A stretch of 64,000 bases of DNA from Agromyces soli (GCF_022811605.1 NZ_CP094533.1:868001-932000), one strand, 5' to 3'; positions 1 through 8,203 are shown, counted from the first letter of the stretch. Notes: generated by a model not told the origin, from the sequence alone. A program made the numbers and translations.

Positions 1-487
1 CGATGACGATCGCGGTAGCGATGCCGGCCACGGCGCCGAGCGTGCCGAGCACGGGGTCGCTCCCGCCGGCGACGTTCGCCCACACGAACAGCGCGGTCTC
101 GACGCCCTCGCGGCCGACCGAGAGGGCCCCCAGCAGCACGATCGCCCAGGAGGAGCGCTCGATCGCGGCATCCACCTGACCCCGCAGCTCGCTCGAGAGG
201 GTGCGGCCGTGGGTGCCCATCCAGAAGATCATCCAGGTCACCATGGCGACGGCGAGGAGCGAGAGCACGCCGCCGAGGATCTCCTGCGCCTGGAACGTCA
301 TCGCGTAGGGACCCCAGGTGAGCGCGGCGCCGACGCCCAGCGAGACCGCGACGGCGATGCCGATGCCGATCCACAGCCGGCCGAGCAGGTCGCGGCGGCC
401 GGTCTTGCCGAGGTACGCCACCAGGATGCCGACGATGAGTCCGGCCTCGAGGCCTTCGCGGAGGCCGATCAGATAGTTGGCGAGCAC
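1..487 (-). CDS. efeU: FTR1-family iron permease, 3' part missing
   Basis: Integral-membrane permease of the FTR1/EfeU family, which imports iron together with EfeO and EfeB. About 162 N-terminal residues lie in the window and the gene runs off its left edge. Two family iron motifs are visible, REGLEA at residues 10-15 and REGVE at 126-130, separated by hydrophobic segments. The GTG start at 487 is chosen because GGGAGA lies about 7 nt upstream. An IdeR/DtxR-type iron box sits some 45 bp upstream, so repression by iron is likely. Partner genes efeO and efeB would be expected beyond the edge but are not visible. The family call is firm; the EfeU name is inferred from similarity only. Confidence 0.9.
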   Translation of the reverse strand, partial: MLANYLIGLREGLEAGLIVGILVAYLGKTGRRDLLGRLWIGIGIAVAVSLGVGAALTWGPYAMTFQAQEILGGVLSLLAVAMVTWMIFWMGTHGRTLSSELRGQVDAAIERSSWAIVLLGALSVGREGVETALFVWANVAGGSDPVLGTLGAVAGIATAIVI

Positions 488-528
488 GGGCGTCTCCCGG
501 GTCTTGGCGGAGGATCGCTCTGATGAGA

Positions 529-547
529 GCAGCTAAGGCTAACCTAA
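529..547 (-). promoter_or_regulatory. IdeR/DtxR-type iron box
   Basis: The right half-site GGCTAACCTAA is perfect. Aligned over 19 bp to the DtxR/IdeR consensus (TTAGGTTAGGCTAACCTAA) about 15 positions match, with the mismatches in the left half. It lies between the iron permease and the divergent peptidase. Repression of the permease in iron-replete cells is inferred. Confidence 0.75.
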
Positions 548-614
548 GTGGGCTACCGCGGCGAAACGGATTCTCAGCTTCGGATGCGGCGGGTCGGGGA
601 AGCCGCCTCGGGGG

Positions 615-620
615 TAGCGT
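615..620 (+). promoter_or_regulatory. -10 element TAGCGT, leaderless start
   Basis: TAGCGT lies exactly 6 nt before the GTG start at 627. Transcription would begin at or next to the start codon, giving a leaderless message. The same spacing recurs at many genes in this window. Confidence 0.55.
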
Positions 621-626
621 GGGGAC

Positions 627-2780
627 GTGCTCACTCCGCCCGTGACCCCCAAGCGCCCGACCCAGCGAGAGCACCACGGCGACGTGGTGGTCGACGACTA
701 CGAGTGGCTGCGTGAGAAGGACGATCCCGAGGTGCTCGCGCACCTGCACGCCGAGAACGCGTACACCAAGGCGAAGACGGATCATCTCTCGCTCCTCACC
801 GAGCAGGTGTTCGAGGAGATCCGGGCGCGCACGAAGGAGACCGACCTCTCCGTGCCGACGCGCGAGGGCGAGTGGTGGTACTTCACCCGCACCCGCGAGG
901 GCGCCGAGTACGGCATCCACTGCCGCGTGCCCGCGGCCGGCCCCGACGACTGGGAGCCGCCCGTGCTGCCCGAGTCCGGCGGCGAGGCACTGCCGGGCGA
1001 GCAGCTGCTGTTCGACGAGAACGCCGAGGCCGAGGGGCACGAGTTCTTCGCGCTCGGCAGCTTCGACGTCTCCGCCGACGGCGCGCTGCTGCTCACCGGC
1101 GTCGACGTCGAGGGCGACGAGCGCTACGAGCTGCGCATCCGGGCGATCGACGGCTCCGGCCGCACCTTCGACGACGTCATCCCGGGCACCTCCGGCGGCG
1201 CCCTGTTCGACCCCAGCGGACGCTTCGTCTTCTACGCGACCGTCGACGAGTCCTGGCGGCCCGACACGATCTGGCGGCACGAGGTCGGCACCGAGGCATC
1301 CGCCGACGTGCAGGTCTTCACCGAGCCGGACGAGCGCTACTGGCTCGGCGTCGGGATGACCCGGAGCCGCCGCTTCCTCGTCATCGAGGCGGGCTCGAAC
1401 ATCACCAGCGAGACCCGCCTGCTCGACGCCGACGACCCGACCGGCGAGTTCCGCGTCGTGTGGCCGCGCCGCGAGGGCGTCGAGTACGACGTGGAGCACC
1501 TCGTCGCGGGCGGGCGCGACCGCCTGCTCATCACGCACAACGACGGCGCGCCGAACTTCGAGCTCGTCTCGGTCGCCGCCGACGACCCCGAGGGCCCGCG
1601 GCGCATGCTGCTGCCGCACGACCCGGCCGTGCGGCTGGAGGGCGTGGATGCCTTCCGCGACTTCGTCGCCGTCGAGTACCGCCGCGGCGGGCTGCCCAGG
1701 GTCGCGATCGCGAAGGTTCCCGCCGCCGGCATCCCGGAGGGGGCGACCGCCGACGACACGCTGCACGAGCTCGCCTTCGACGAGGAGCTCTTCGCCGTCG
1801 GCGTGCGCGGCAACCCGGACTGGGCGCAGCCGCAGCTGCGCATCGGCTACACGAGCTTCGTCACGCCCTCGACCGTGTTCGACGTCGTCGTCGCCACCGG
1901 CGAGCGCCGACTGCGCAAGCGTCAGCCCGTACTCGGCGACTACGACCCCACCCGCTACGTGCAGCGCCGCGAGTGGGCGACGGCCGAGGACGGCACCCGC
2001 GTGCCGATCTCGCTCGTCTACCGGCACGACCTCGTGACCCCCGGCACGCCCGCGCCGACCCTGCTCTACGGCTACGGCTCGTACGAGCACTCGATCGACC
2101 CCGGCTTCGGCATCGCCCGGCTCTCGCTCCTCGACCGCGGCATGATCTTCGCCGTCGCGCACGTGCGCGGCGGTGGCGAACTCGGCCGGCACTGGTACGA
2201 GGACGGCAAGAAGCTGCGCAAGAAGCACACCTTCAGCGACTTCGTCGCCGTGGCCGAATACTTGAGCGACGAGGGCTGGACCGCGCCCGACCGGCTCGTC
2301 GCCCAGGGCGGCTCGGCCGGCGGCCTGCTGATGGGCGCCGTCGCGAACCTCGCGCCCGGCGCGTTCAGCGGCATCCTCGCCGAGGTGCCCTTCGTCGACC
2401 CGCTGACCTCGATCCTCGACCCCTCGCTGCCGCTCACCGTCATCGAGTGGGACGAGTGGGGCGACCCGCTGCACGACCCCGAGGTGTACGCGTACATGAA
2501 GTCGTACGCCCCCTACGAGAACGTGCGCGACGGCGAGCACGGCGGGCGGCACTACCCGCCCATCCTCGCCGTCACCTCGTTGAACGACACCCGGGTGCTC
2601 TACGTCGAGCCCGCGAAGTGGGTGGCGCGGCTGCGCGACGCCGGCGCCGAGCCGCTGCTGCGGATCGAGATGGCGGCCGGGCACGGCGGCGTCTCCGGGC
2701 GCTACGCCTCCTGGCGGGAGCGGGCGTTCGCCTACGCCTGGGTGATCGACCGGGCGAAGGCGCACCCGAGCGGCGAGTAG
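627..2780 (+). CDS. S9 family peptidase, oligopeptidase B-like
   Basis: Serine peptidase of the prolyl oligopeptidase family, 717 aa, probably cytoplasmic. It is expected to cut short peptides, after basic residues if it is a true oligopeptidase B. An N-terminal beta-propeller region covers roughly residues 1-410 and a C-terminal alpha/beta-hydrolase the rest. The catalytic triad is visible: Ser563 in GGSAGG, Asp654 in SLNDTRV and His686 in AGHGG. The length matches the family (about 690-720 aa). The GTG at 627 is preceded by a -10 element at leaderless spacing and no Shine-Dalgarno is needed. It is transcribed alone, divergent from the iron permease. Family assignment is firm; substrate preference is not determined from sequence. 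Confidence 0.93.
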   Translation: MLTPPVTPKRPTQREHHGDVVVDDYEWLREKDDPEVLAHLHAENAYTKAKTDHLSLLTEQVFEEIRARTKETDLSVPTREGEWWYFTRTREGAEYGIHCRVPAAGPDDWEPPVLPESGGEALPGEQLLFDENAEAEGHEFFALGSFDVSADGALLLTGVDVEGDERYELRIRAIDGSGRTFDDVIPGTSGGALFDPSGRFVFYATVDESWRPDTIWRHEVGTEASADVQVFTEPDERYWLGVGMTRSRRFLVIEAGSNITSETRLLDADDPTGEFRVVWPRREGVEYDVEHLVAGGRDRLLITHNDGAPNFELVSVAADDPEGPRRMLLPHDPAVRLEGVDAFRDFVAVEYRRGGLPRVAIAKVPAAGIPEGATADDTLHELAFDEELFAVGVRGNPDWAQPQLRIGYTSFVTPSTVFDVVVATGERRLRKRQPVLGDYDPTRYVQRREWATAEDGTRVPISLVYRHDLVTPGTPAPTLLYGYGSYEHSIDPGFGIARLSLLDRGMIFAVAHVRGGGELGRHWYEDGKKLRKKHTFSDFVAVAEYLSDEGWTAPDRLVAQGGSAGGLLMGAVANLAPGAFSGILAEVPFVDPLTSILDPSLPLTVIEWDEWGDPLHDPEVYAYMKSYAPYENVRDGEHGGRHYPPILAVTSLNDTRVLYVEPAKWVARLRDAGAEPLLRIEMAAGHGGVSGRYASWRERAFAYAWVIDRAKAHPSGE

Positions 2781-2790
2781 CGGCCTGGTT

Positions 2791-2804
2791 CGCTGAGCTC
2801 AGCG
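2791..2804. repeat. Palindrome CGCTGAGCTCAGCG, member of a dispersed repeat
   Basis: This perfect 14-bp palindrome directly follows the peptidase gene and is embedded in the TGGTTCGCTGAGC element seen again near 4167-4232 and 50027-50115. It may act as a terminator stem, but it lies just before a promoter. Confidence 0.6.
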
Positions 2805-2816
2805 CTCCGTGCGGAC

Positions 2817-2837
2817 GTCGGCGGTCGGTGGCACACT
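2817..2837 (+). promoter_or_regulatory. PafBC (RecA-NDp)-like promoter
   Basis: GTCGGCG (2817-2823), 8 nt, then CACACT (2832-2837), 7 nt before the ATG at 2845. This resembles the actinobacterial DNA-damage motif TTGTCRGTG-N8-TANNNT. The same arrangement precedes the AlkA and SRAP genes in this window. Confidence 0.5.
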
Positions 2838-2844
2838 GGCGCGC

Positions 2845-4158
2845 ATGGCGATCCTCGCAGCGTTGCAGCAGGTCCTTCCCGGTCGCGCCTTCGGGCCCGG
2901 CGACTCCGAGTACGACGCCGGGCGCGCAGTCTTCGCCGGCGTCGGCTCCCCCGAGGCGGTGGTTCGCCCGGCGAGCGCCGAGCACGTCGCGGCCGCCGTC
3001 CGCGTCGCCGCCGAGCATGGCGTGCCGATCGCGGTGCGCTCGGGCGGTCACGGCAGCGAGCCCGTCGACGGCGGGCTGGTCATCGATCTCGCCGAACTCG
3101 ACGGCGTCTCCCTCGGCGAGGGGCGCCTCGTGACGGTCGGCGGCGGCGCCCGCTGGGGCGACGTAGCCGCCGCGCTCGAACCCGTCGGCCTCGGCGTGAG
3201 CTCCGGCGACACCCGCGACGTCGGGGTCGGCGGCCTCACGCTCGGCGGCGGCATCGGCTGGCTCGTCCGCCAACAGGGGCTCACGGTCGACGCGCTGCGC
3301 GCGGCGGAGCTCGTGACGGCGGCGGGCGAAGTGCTGCGGGTCGACGCCGAGCAGCACCCCGAGCTGTTCTGGGCGATCCGCGGCGGCGGCGGCAATTTCG
3401 GCGTGGTCACCTCCTTCACCTTCGAGGCCGTGCCGGCCGACGGGCTCGCGGGCGGTCATCTGCGCTTCGCCCAGGCGGATGCCCCGGCCGTAATCCGGGC
3501 CTGGCGCGAGGTCGTGCGAAGCGATGAGGCGCTGAACTCGACGCTGCTGGTCTTCCCGCCGTTCGCCCCCGAGGTGCCGGCTGGTCCGATGGTCGCCGTC
3601 GCCCGGCGCGGCAGCGAGGCCGAGCTGCGCGAGACGCTCGCGCCGCTGCTCGCCCTCGACTCGCTCGAAGAGACGGTGCTCGGGCCGGTCGCCTATTCCG
3701 AGCTGCTGGAGGACGCCCCGCCGGGCAAACCGCCCTTCCGTTTCGTCGGCGGCAACGGCTTCGCGTCCGAGCTCGACGACGCATTGCTCGAGACCTGCCT
3801 CGCGGCGCTGGCCGGCCCGGCGCCCACGATGCTGCTGCTGCGCACGCTGGGCGGCGCGTTCGGGCGGGTGCCGGCCGAGGCGACGCCGATCGCCTTCCGC
3901 GACGCCGAGACCTTCGTCGTGGTCAACGCGGTGCTGCCGCAGGACGCCCCCGAGCAGCAGGTCGCCGAGCTCCGCACGCTGCACGAGGGCGTACTCGGCA
4001 GACTCAGCGGGGTCTACGGAAACTTCTCCGAGGAGCGCGGCGAGCACGTCATCCGCGCCATGTACCCGCCCGAGACGCTCGCCCGGCTGCGCCGGATCAA
4101 GGCCGAGGTCGACCCGCAGCGGCTGTTCCGGCACGGGCACGCGATCGCGCCGGCGTAG
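2845..4158 (+). CDS. FAD-binding oxidoreductase, berberine bridge (BBE) type
   Basis: Flavin-dependent oxidase, 437 aa, of the FAD_binding_4 plus BBE family. RSGGH at residues 65-69 holds His69, the usual 8-alpha-histidyl FAD attachment residue. The C-terminus carries the BBE-type segment YGNFSEER...RLRRIKAEVDP. The second half of the fusion protein at 21983-24271 is a clear paralogue. The ATG at 2845 is preferred to the upstream frame because a promoter with a -10 element ends 7 nt before it. The substrate is unknown; relatives oxidise alkaloids, sugars and secondary metabolites. A possible DNA-damage promoter upstream is unexpected for this family. The downstream end lies in a cluster of dispersed repeats. 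Confidence 0.88.
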   Translation: MAILAALQQVLPGRAFGPGDSEYDAGRAVFAGVGSPEAVVRPASAEHVAAAVRVAAEHGVPIAVRSGGHGSEPVDGGLVIDLAELDGVSLGEGRLVTVGGGARWGDVAAALEPVGLGVSSGDTRDVGVGGLTLGGGIGWLVRQQGLTVDALRAAELVTAAGEVLRVDAEQHPELFWAIRGGGGNFGVVTSFTFEAVPADGLAGGHLRFAQADAPAVIRAWREVVRSDEALNSTLLVFPPFAPEVPAGPMVAVARRGSEAELRETLAPLLALDSLEETVLGPVAYSELLEDAPPGKPPFRFVGGNGFASELDDALLETCLAALAGPAPTMLLLRTLGGAFGRVPAEATPIAFRDAETFVVVNAVLPQDAPEQQVAELRTLHEGVLGRLSGVYGNFSEERGEHVIRAMYPPETLARLRRIKAEVDPQRLFRHGHAIAPA

Positions 4159-4166
4159 CCGCGTTT

Positions 4167-4232
4167 TGGTTCGCTGAGCTTGTCGAAGCGCAGCGTCGGC
4201 TCAGCGAACCAGCCGACGAGCTCAGCGAACCA
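4167..4232. repeat. Dispersed inverted repeat cluster (TGGTTCGCTGAGC)
   Basis: TGGTTCGCTGAGC at 4167-4179 is followed by its inverted copies at 4199-4211 and 4220-4232. They can fold into alternative hairpins between two convergent genes. The stop codon of the DUF1349 gene (4222-4224) lies inside the last copy, so the element also supplies coding sequence. The core is common in actinobacterial intergenic DNA and resembles REP-type elements. Confidence 0.7.
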
Positions 4233-4815
4233 GCGGCGGGTCGGCGTGCAGCTCGGTGTCGGCCGCTACGCGCCGCCAGGCGGTGAAGGTCACCTCGAGA
4301 CCGTCGCGCGAGGGCGCGCAGACCATCGGGCCGGCCGTCGCGTCCGCCGGGAACGGCGTCACCCGGAACGTGCGCCACGGGCCGTCGTCGGCTCGGGCGC
4401 GAAGCACCACGGCGTCGGCGATCCGGCTCGCGCGGATGGTCACGACCCGCCCCGCCCATTCGGGCACCGGCGCCATCGACCAGTCCGAACGGCCATCGGT
4501 GACGACCGCCCCGAGCTGGGGCACGCCGTCGCTCAGCTCCACGCCCGCTTTGACCCAGCGCTCCGGGCCGGCGACGAGCATGAGCCCGGCCTGGTCGTAG
4601 AGCTCGCTGAGCGAGGCGCTGTCGAAGGAGACCTCGATCGCGGCATCCGCCGGCCACTCGCCCAGCAGCGCGTGCCCGTCGTCGTGGACGAAGCCGTACA
4701 AGGTCTCGCGCCAGTAGTCGCTGCCCTCCAGCGCCCGCACGACGAGCGCGTCCCCGCGCTGCTCGGTCGAGGCGGGTTCGCGGGTCCAGCGGCCGTCGCT
4801 CCAGGGGATGCGCAT
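4222..4815 (-). CDS. DUF1349 domain protein
   Basis: Protein of 197 aa with the concanavalin-like beta-sandwich pattern of the DUF1349/YesU family, whose members are often annotated as regulators or sugar-binding proteins. Visible features include repeated short beta-strand blocks, the segment YDQAGLMLVAGPERWVKAGVE around residues 68-88, and the absence of a signal peptide or membrane helix. It lies 3 nt downstream of the 214-aa gene upstream of it, so the two are probably co-transcribed. The biochemical function is unknown. The stop codon falls in a dispersed repeat. Confidence 0.85.
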   Translation of the reverse strand: MRIPWSDGRWTREPASTEQRGDALVVRALEGSDYWRETLYGFVHDDGHALLGEWPADAAIEVSFDSASLSELYDQAGLMLVAGPERWVKAGVELSDGVPQLGAVVTDGRSDWSMAPVPEWAGRVVTIRASRIADAVVLRARADDGPWRTFRVTPFPADATAGPMVCAPSRDGLEVTFTAWRRVAADTELHADPPLVR

Positions 4816-4818
4816 GGG

Positions 4819-5463
4819 TCAGCCCACGTATCCGTGGAACGGGTCCTCGCGCTCGGCGCGCTTCAACTCGGCCGTCTCGACGGCGCGCTCGAGGTCCTCG
4901 AAGAGCTCGCGCATGCGCTGCGGGCGGGCGAGCTCGTACTCGGCATCCACCTCGATCTGCGGCCACTCCCGGTCGAGGCGGGCCTCGATCGCACCGGCGA
5001 CGTCGTTCCACGCCTCGTCGCGCGCGCGGGTGGCGAACTCGCGCAGGTACTCCGGGTCCTCGCGCAGCTCCCAGAGCCGCTTCGCGACCGAGGTGTACAC
5101 CTTCTCGCGGCGGCGCAGGTTGCCGGTGTCGGCGCGGCGGTAGTCGTGCTGGTGCTTCGCCTTGCCCTCGCGCTTCGCGGCGGTCTCGCGGTCCTCCGCG
5201 GAGAGTTCGGCGGTGGCGTCGGCCTGCTGCACCAGTTCGTACAGCACCTCGCGCGCGGCGGCCGCGGCGCGGTCGTCGTCGTAGCGCTCCTCACCGCGAA
5301 GGGCCTCGACCACGAAGCGGTTGCGGAGCGTCATCCGGCCCGCCGACTCGGCGAGCATCACGCCCTCGTCGATCATCTCCTCGACGCTGGGCGGCTGGAC
5401 CTCCGGCAGGGCGGCACGATCGAACGGCTTGAACTTCGGACGCCTCCGACGGAACCAGCGCAT
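4819..5463 (-). CDS. Conserved actinobacterial hypothetical protein
   Basis: A 214-aa protein, highly charged and predicted helical, with no signal peptide or membrane segment. It opens with a basic stretch (MRWFRRRRPKFKPFD), followed by helical segments rich in Glu, Arg and Ala. It ends GYVG. I do not recognise a catalytic motif or named domain. The ATG at 5463 follows a GGGAG sequence on the coding strand. The DUF1349 gene begins 3 nt after its stop, so the pair likely forms an operon. The reading frame and third-position bias leave little doubt that it is a real gene; its function is unknown. Confidence 0.85.
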   Translation of the reverse strand: MRWFRRRRPKFKPFDRAALPEVQPPSVEEMIDEGVMLAESAGRMTLRNRFVVEALRGEERYDDDRAAAAAREVLYELVQQADATAELSAEDRETAAKREGKAKHQHDYRRADTGNLRRREKVYTSVAKRLWELREDPEYLREFATRARDEAWNDVAGAIEARLDREWPQIEVDAEYELARPQRMRELFEDLERAVETAELKRAEREDPFHGYVG

Positions 5464-5535
5464 GCGGGCTCCCTTCCGACTCCGATGCCCGCCTTCGAGC
5501 CTAGCGGCGGGAGCCGGGACGATGGGAGGGCGCGA

Positions 5536-5766
5536 TCAGCTCGGGCAGTGCAACTGGGTGCGCTCGCCCGAACGGTCGATGTCGTGCTCGGACATCGGCT
5601 TGCCGCACAGCGGGCAGGCCGGCGGGCGCTCGGCGACCGGCTCCTCGTCGTAGGGCCCCAGGGGCGGCGGCCCGATGTACGGCAGCAGCTTCGCGTTGAG
5701 CTTGTCGATGAGGCCCGCATACCCCCGTCGGGGCGAATCGCCTGCGGGGTGTTCTCTTCGTGTCAC
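5536..5766 (-). CDS. Small protein with CPLCG zinc-ribbon-like motif
   Basis: A 76-aa protein from GTG 5766, or 78 aa from ATG 5772. The C-terminal half has CPLCGKPMSEHD and a later cysteine in LHCPS, which resembles a small zinc-binding element. The N-terminal part (LIDKLNAKLLPYIGPPPLGPY) looks like an amphipathic helix with a Pro-rich linker. The GTG is preferred because TACACT (5774-5779) sits 7 nt upstream, consistent with a leaderless transcript, and no Shine-Dalgarno precedes the ATG. The -10 element lies inside the operator of the divergent MarR gene, so both genes are probably controlled together. Function unknown; related short proteins occur in other actinobacteria. Confidence 0.7.
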   Translation of the reverse strand: MTRREHPAGDSPRRGYAGLIDKLNAKLLPYIGPPPLGPYDEEPVAERPPACPLCGKPMSEHDIDRSGERTQLHCPS

Positions 5767-5770
5767 AATC

Positions 5771-5784
5771 ATTAGTGTACTAAT
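5771..5784. promoter_or_regulatory. MarR-type operator palindrome
   Basis: ATTAGT-GT-ACTAAT is a perfect inverted repeat (arms 5771-5776 and 5779-5784) between the divergent zinc-ribbon gene and the MarR gene. It overlaps the -10 element of the former. Binding and autoregulation by the MarR protein are inferred. Confidence 0.7.
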
Positions 5785-5817
5785 TATTAGCTCATGCGCA
5801 ATACTGGAGGGGTGACC

Positions 5818-6318
5818 ATGCAGGAGCAGCGCGCGAGCGACGACCGCACGGATGCCTCGATCGTCGAGGTCGACGGCGAGCCCATCGACCTCCTGGCCCT
5901 CGAGAATCAGGTCTGCTTCGCCCTCGCCGTCGCCGCCCGCGGCGTGATCGGGGTCTACCGGCCGATCCTCGAGCCGCTCGGCCTCACCCACCCCCAGTAC
6001 CTCGTGATGCTCGCCCTGTGGCAGCGCAGCCCCCGCACCGTTCGCGACCTCGGCGCCGCCCTCCAGCTCGAGCCCGCCACCCTCTCGCCGCTCCTGAAGC
6101 GCCTCGAGGCGCAGGGGTACCTGACCCGGCAGCGCAGCGCGAAGGACGAACGGGCCCTCGACGTCGACCTGACCCCCACGGGCCGGGCGCTCCGCGAGCA
6201 GGCGCTCGGCATCCCGCCGCAGGTCGTCGACCGGCTCGGCATGAGCCTGGAGGAGCTCGGCTCGCTGCGCGACCGGCTCGGCGAGGTCATCGACGCCGTG
6301 CAGCGCGGCGAGCGCTGA
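5818..6318 (+). CDS. MarR family regulator, OhrR-like
   Basis: Winged-helix transcription factor of 166 aa. The N-terminal segment LENQVCFALAVAAR places Cys33 where OhrR proteins carry the peroxide-sensing cysteine (compare the family pattern LDNQLCFALY). The DNA-binding wing region includes LQLEPATLSPLLKRLEAQGYLTR. ATG 5818 is chosen over the in-frame ATG at 5794 because GGAGG lies 7 nt upstream. An inverted repeat lies directly upstream, so it probably represses itself and its divergent neighbour. No ohr peroxidase gene occurs in the window, so an organic-hydroperoxide role is an inference from the cysteine alone. Confidence 0.88.
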   Translation: MQEQRASDDRTDASIVEVDGEPIDLLALENQVCFALAVAARGVIGVYRPILEPLGLTHPQYLVMLALWQRSPRTVRDLGAALQLEPATLSPLLKRLEAQGYLTRQRSAKDERALDVDLTPTGRALREQALGIPPQVVDRLGMSLEELGSLRDRLGEVIDAVQRGER

Positions 6319-6339
6319 GCACGCGGAGCAGCCCCCCGC

Positions 6340-7257
6340 TCAGGCGTGCGGGTCGAACCCCGCGATGCGCCCGTCGGGCGAGGCGAACTTCGCGATGAGG
6401 CTACAGTCCTTCGCACCGTAGCCCTCCCCGATCAGCCGCTCGAACTGGTCGAGCGCGATCCGCGCCGCCGGCGTGCGCACCCCGGCCGCCCCGGCGGCCT
6501 CGACCGCGAAGGAGAGGTCCTTCTCGGCGAGCGCGGCCGTGAACGTCGCATCGAAGTTGCGGTTCGCCGGGCTCGTCGGCACGACGCCCGGCGCGGGGTA
6601 CCAGGTGCGCAGCGGCCACGACTCCCCCGACGAGACGGCCGCCACCTCGAAGAAACGCTCGGGGTCGAGCCCCAGCGATGCGGCGAGCGCCGCCCCCTCG
6701 GCGACGCCCAGCAGTGAGACGAAGAGCATCAGGTTGTTCGCGAGCTTGGCGGCGATGCCGCTCGTCGCCCCGCCGAGCTCGAAGACGTGCCCGGCGAAGG
6801 GCTCGACGAAGCCACGGGCGAGCCGCGTCGCCTCGGCCTCGCCGCCGAGCATGACGGTGAGCGTGCCGGCCGCGGCGCCGGCGATGCCGCCGGAGACGGG
6901 CGCGTCGACGAAGCGGATGCCTCGGGCCGCCGACAGCTCGTGGCACCAGCGCGAGGTCTCGACGTCGACGGTGGAGGTGTCGAGCAGCAGCGCCGAGGCG
7001 GGCCCGGTCTCCCAGACGCCGCCGGGGCCCTCGTAGACGGCGCGGACGTGCTCGCTGCGCGGCAGGGAGGTGAAGACCGCCTCGGCCCCGGCGACCGCCT
7101 CGGCGATGGACGCCGTGACGCGCACGCCCCTGGCCGAGGCATCCGCCGTGGCCTCCGGGGCGACGTCGAAGCCGCGCACCTCGTGGCCCGCCGCGACGAG
7201 GTTCGCCGCCATCGGCGCACCCATGTGCCCCAGCCCGATCCAGGCGATGACCGACAT
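6340..7257 (-). CDS. NAD(P)-dependent oxidoreductase, 3-hydroxyisobutyrate dehydrogenase family
   Basis: A 305-aa beta-hydroxyacid dehydrogenase. The Rossmann signature GLGHMGAPMAANL is at residues 8-20, and Lys171 in GIAAKLANN matches the catalytic lysine of the family. Family members oxidise 3-hydroxyisobutyrate, tartronate semialdehyde or related acids with NAD(P). The ATG start has GGGAGG about 6 nt upstream. It stands alone, 63 nt from the stop of the nuclease gene transcribed in the same direction, so co-transcription is possible. The substrate cannot be fixed from sequence; valine-degradation partners are absent nearby. Confidence 0.9.
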   Translation of the reverse strand: MSVIAWIGLGHMGAPMAANLVAAGHEVRGFDVAPEATADASARGVRVTASIAEAVAGAEAVFTSLPRSEHVRAVYEGPGGVWETGPASALLLDTSTVDVETSRWCHELSAARGIRFVDAPVSGGIAGAAAGTLTVMLGGEAEATRLARGFVEPFAGHVFELGGATSGIAAKLANNLMLFVSLLGVAEGAALAASLGLDPERFFEVAAVSSGESWPLRTWYPAPGVVPTSPANRNFDATFTAALAEKDLSFAVEAAGAAGVRTPAARIALDQFERLIGEGYGAKDCSLIAKFASPDGRIAGFDPHA

Positions 7258-7320
7258 GACAACCTCCCGACCCCGGTGTCGATGTGCTCACTCCCACGGT
7301 ACGCCTGACGGGCCGGAGTG

Positions 7321-8136
7321 CTACAGCAGCAGCTCCTCGGGCCCGGAGAGCTCGCGCCAGCCGCTCGCGGCGACCGCCCGGGGCATCCGGTCGGCGGCGA
7401 CGAGCTGCGGCATCGCGAGCCGGGCGAGCTCGGCGATCTCGGCGATCGGCGCCTGGAAGGTGCGGAAGCCGCCGAGCTCGGGCAGGGCGCCCGCCTCGCG
7501 CGCGACGAGCGACGCGATGAGCGCGGACTGGTCGAGCACGAAGCCCGCGGCCGCGAGCCGCTCGCCGCGCAACCAGGCGACGACCTTGAAGAAGCGGCGG
7601 GGCAGGCGGATGCCCCGGTACGGCGGGTCGTCCAGGGCGAGCACCGGCGCCGTGAACACGCTGAGCCGCAGCCGCTCGGTCTCGCCGAAGGCGAGCACGT
7701 GGTCCTCGAGGCCGAGCCAGAGCTCCTTCGACTGGTTGAAGCCGGCGGCCTGCGGGGCGGCGTTCGGGTAGTGGAAGGTGTCGGACTCGGCGCGGGCGGC
7801 GACGGCCGGATCGCCCCAGACCGGATCGCGGCGGCGCACGAGGTGGCCGCGGTCGAGGGGGTTGTCGGCGTAGACGGCGGGGCCGGTCTGCCAGTCGGCG
7901 GGGATGCGGGGGTCGAGCCGCCAGCGGTCGCCCGAGCGTTCGCGCTCGACGAGCTGCGCCCCGTCGAGGTTGACGCCGGTGACCCTCGCCAAGCGGCGCC
8001 GCTGATCGAGCCGCACCGAGAAGTGCACGTAGTCCAAGAGCACCGTGTCGGGCTCCGCATCTGGCTGCGCAGCGTCGAGCGGCAGCGGAACCGGCATCGG
8101 CAGCTCGCCGCCGAGGAAGTCCGTCTCGTACCCCAT
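7321..8136 (-). CDS. DNA/RNA non-specific endonuclease (DRGH type)
   Basis: A 271-aa protein with the DRGHLVRR signature at residues 95-102. His98 is the expected general base, and an asparagine in GFNQSKELWLGLEDHVL fits the metal ligand and helix that follow in this family. These Mg2+-dependent enzymes cleave double- and single-stranded DNA and RNA without sequence preference. No signal peptide is evident from the ATG at 8136, which is unusual because many relatives are secreted; it starts MGYETDFLGGELP. The upstream frame stays open but overlaps the divergent antiporter promoter, so the shorter start is preferred. The cellular role is unknown. Confidence 0.87.
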   Translation of the reverse strand: MGYETDFLGGELPMPVPLPLDAAQPDAEPDTVLLDYVHFSVRLDQRRRLARVTGVNLDGAQLVERERSGDRWRLDPRIPADWQTGPAVYADNPLDRGHLVRRRDPVWGDPAVAARAESDTFHYPNAAPQAAGFNQSKELWLGLEDHVLAFGETERLRLSVFTAPVLALDDPPYRGIRLPRRFFKVVAWLRGERLAAAGFVLDQSALIASLVAREAGALPELGGFRTFQAPIAEIAELARLAMPQLVAADRMPRAVAASGWRELSGPEELLL

Positions 8137-8191
8137 GCCCCCAGCCCAGCACACCCCGCCGACGTCGGTGCGGCGGCCGGGCGCGGCACGG

Positions 8192-8197
8192 CAGAAT
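8192..8197 (+). promoter_or_regulatory. -10 element CAGAAT, leaderless start
   Basis: CAGAAT ends 6 nt before the ATG at 8204 and there is no Shine-Dalgarno. It fits the leaderless layout shared by several genes here. Confidence 0.45.
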
Positions 8198-8203
8198 GTC
8201 CCC

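Noticed and set aside
872..3133. Long plus-strand open frame rich in Arg, Ala and Pro over the peptidase gene
   Set aside because: It is a shadow frame of the oligopeptidase: composition is typical of a shifted frame in high-G+C DNA, with no domain or ribosome site.
8163..8197. PafBC-like promoter upstream of the Na+/H+ antiporter
   Set aside because: GTCGGTG is present but the distance to the -10 element CAGAAT is about 22 nt, not 8, so it does not fit the motif.
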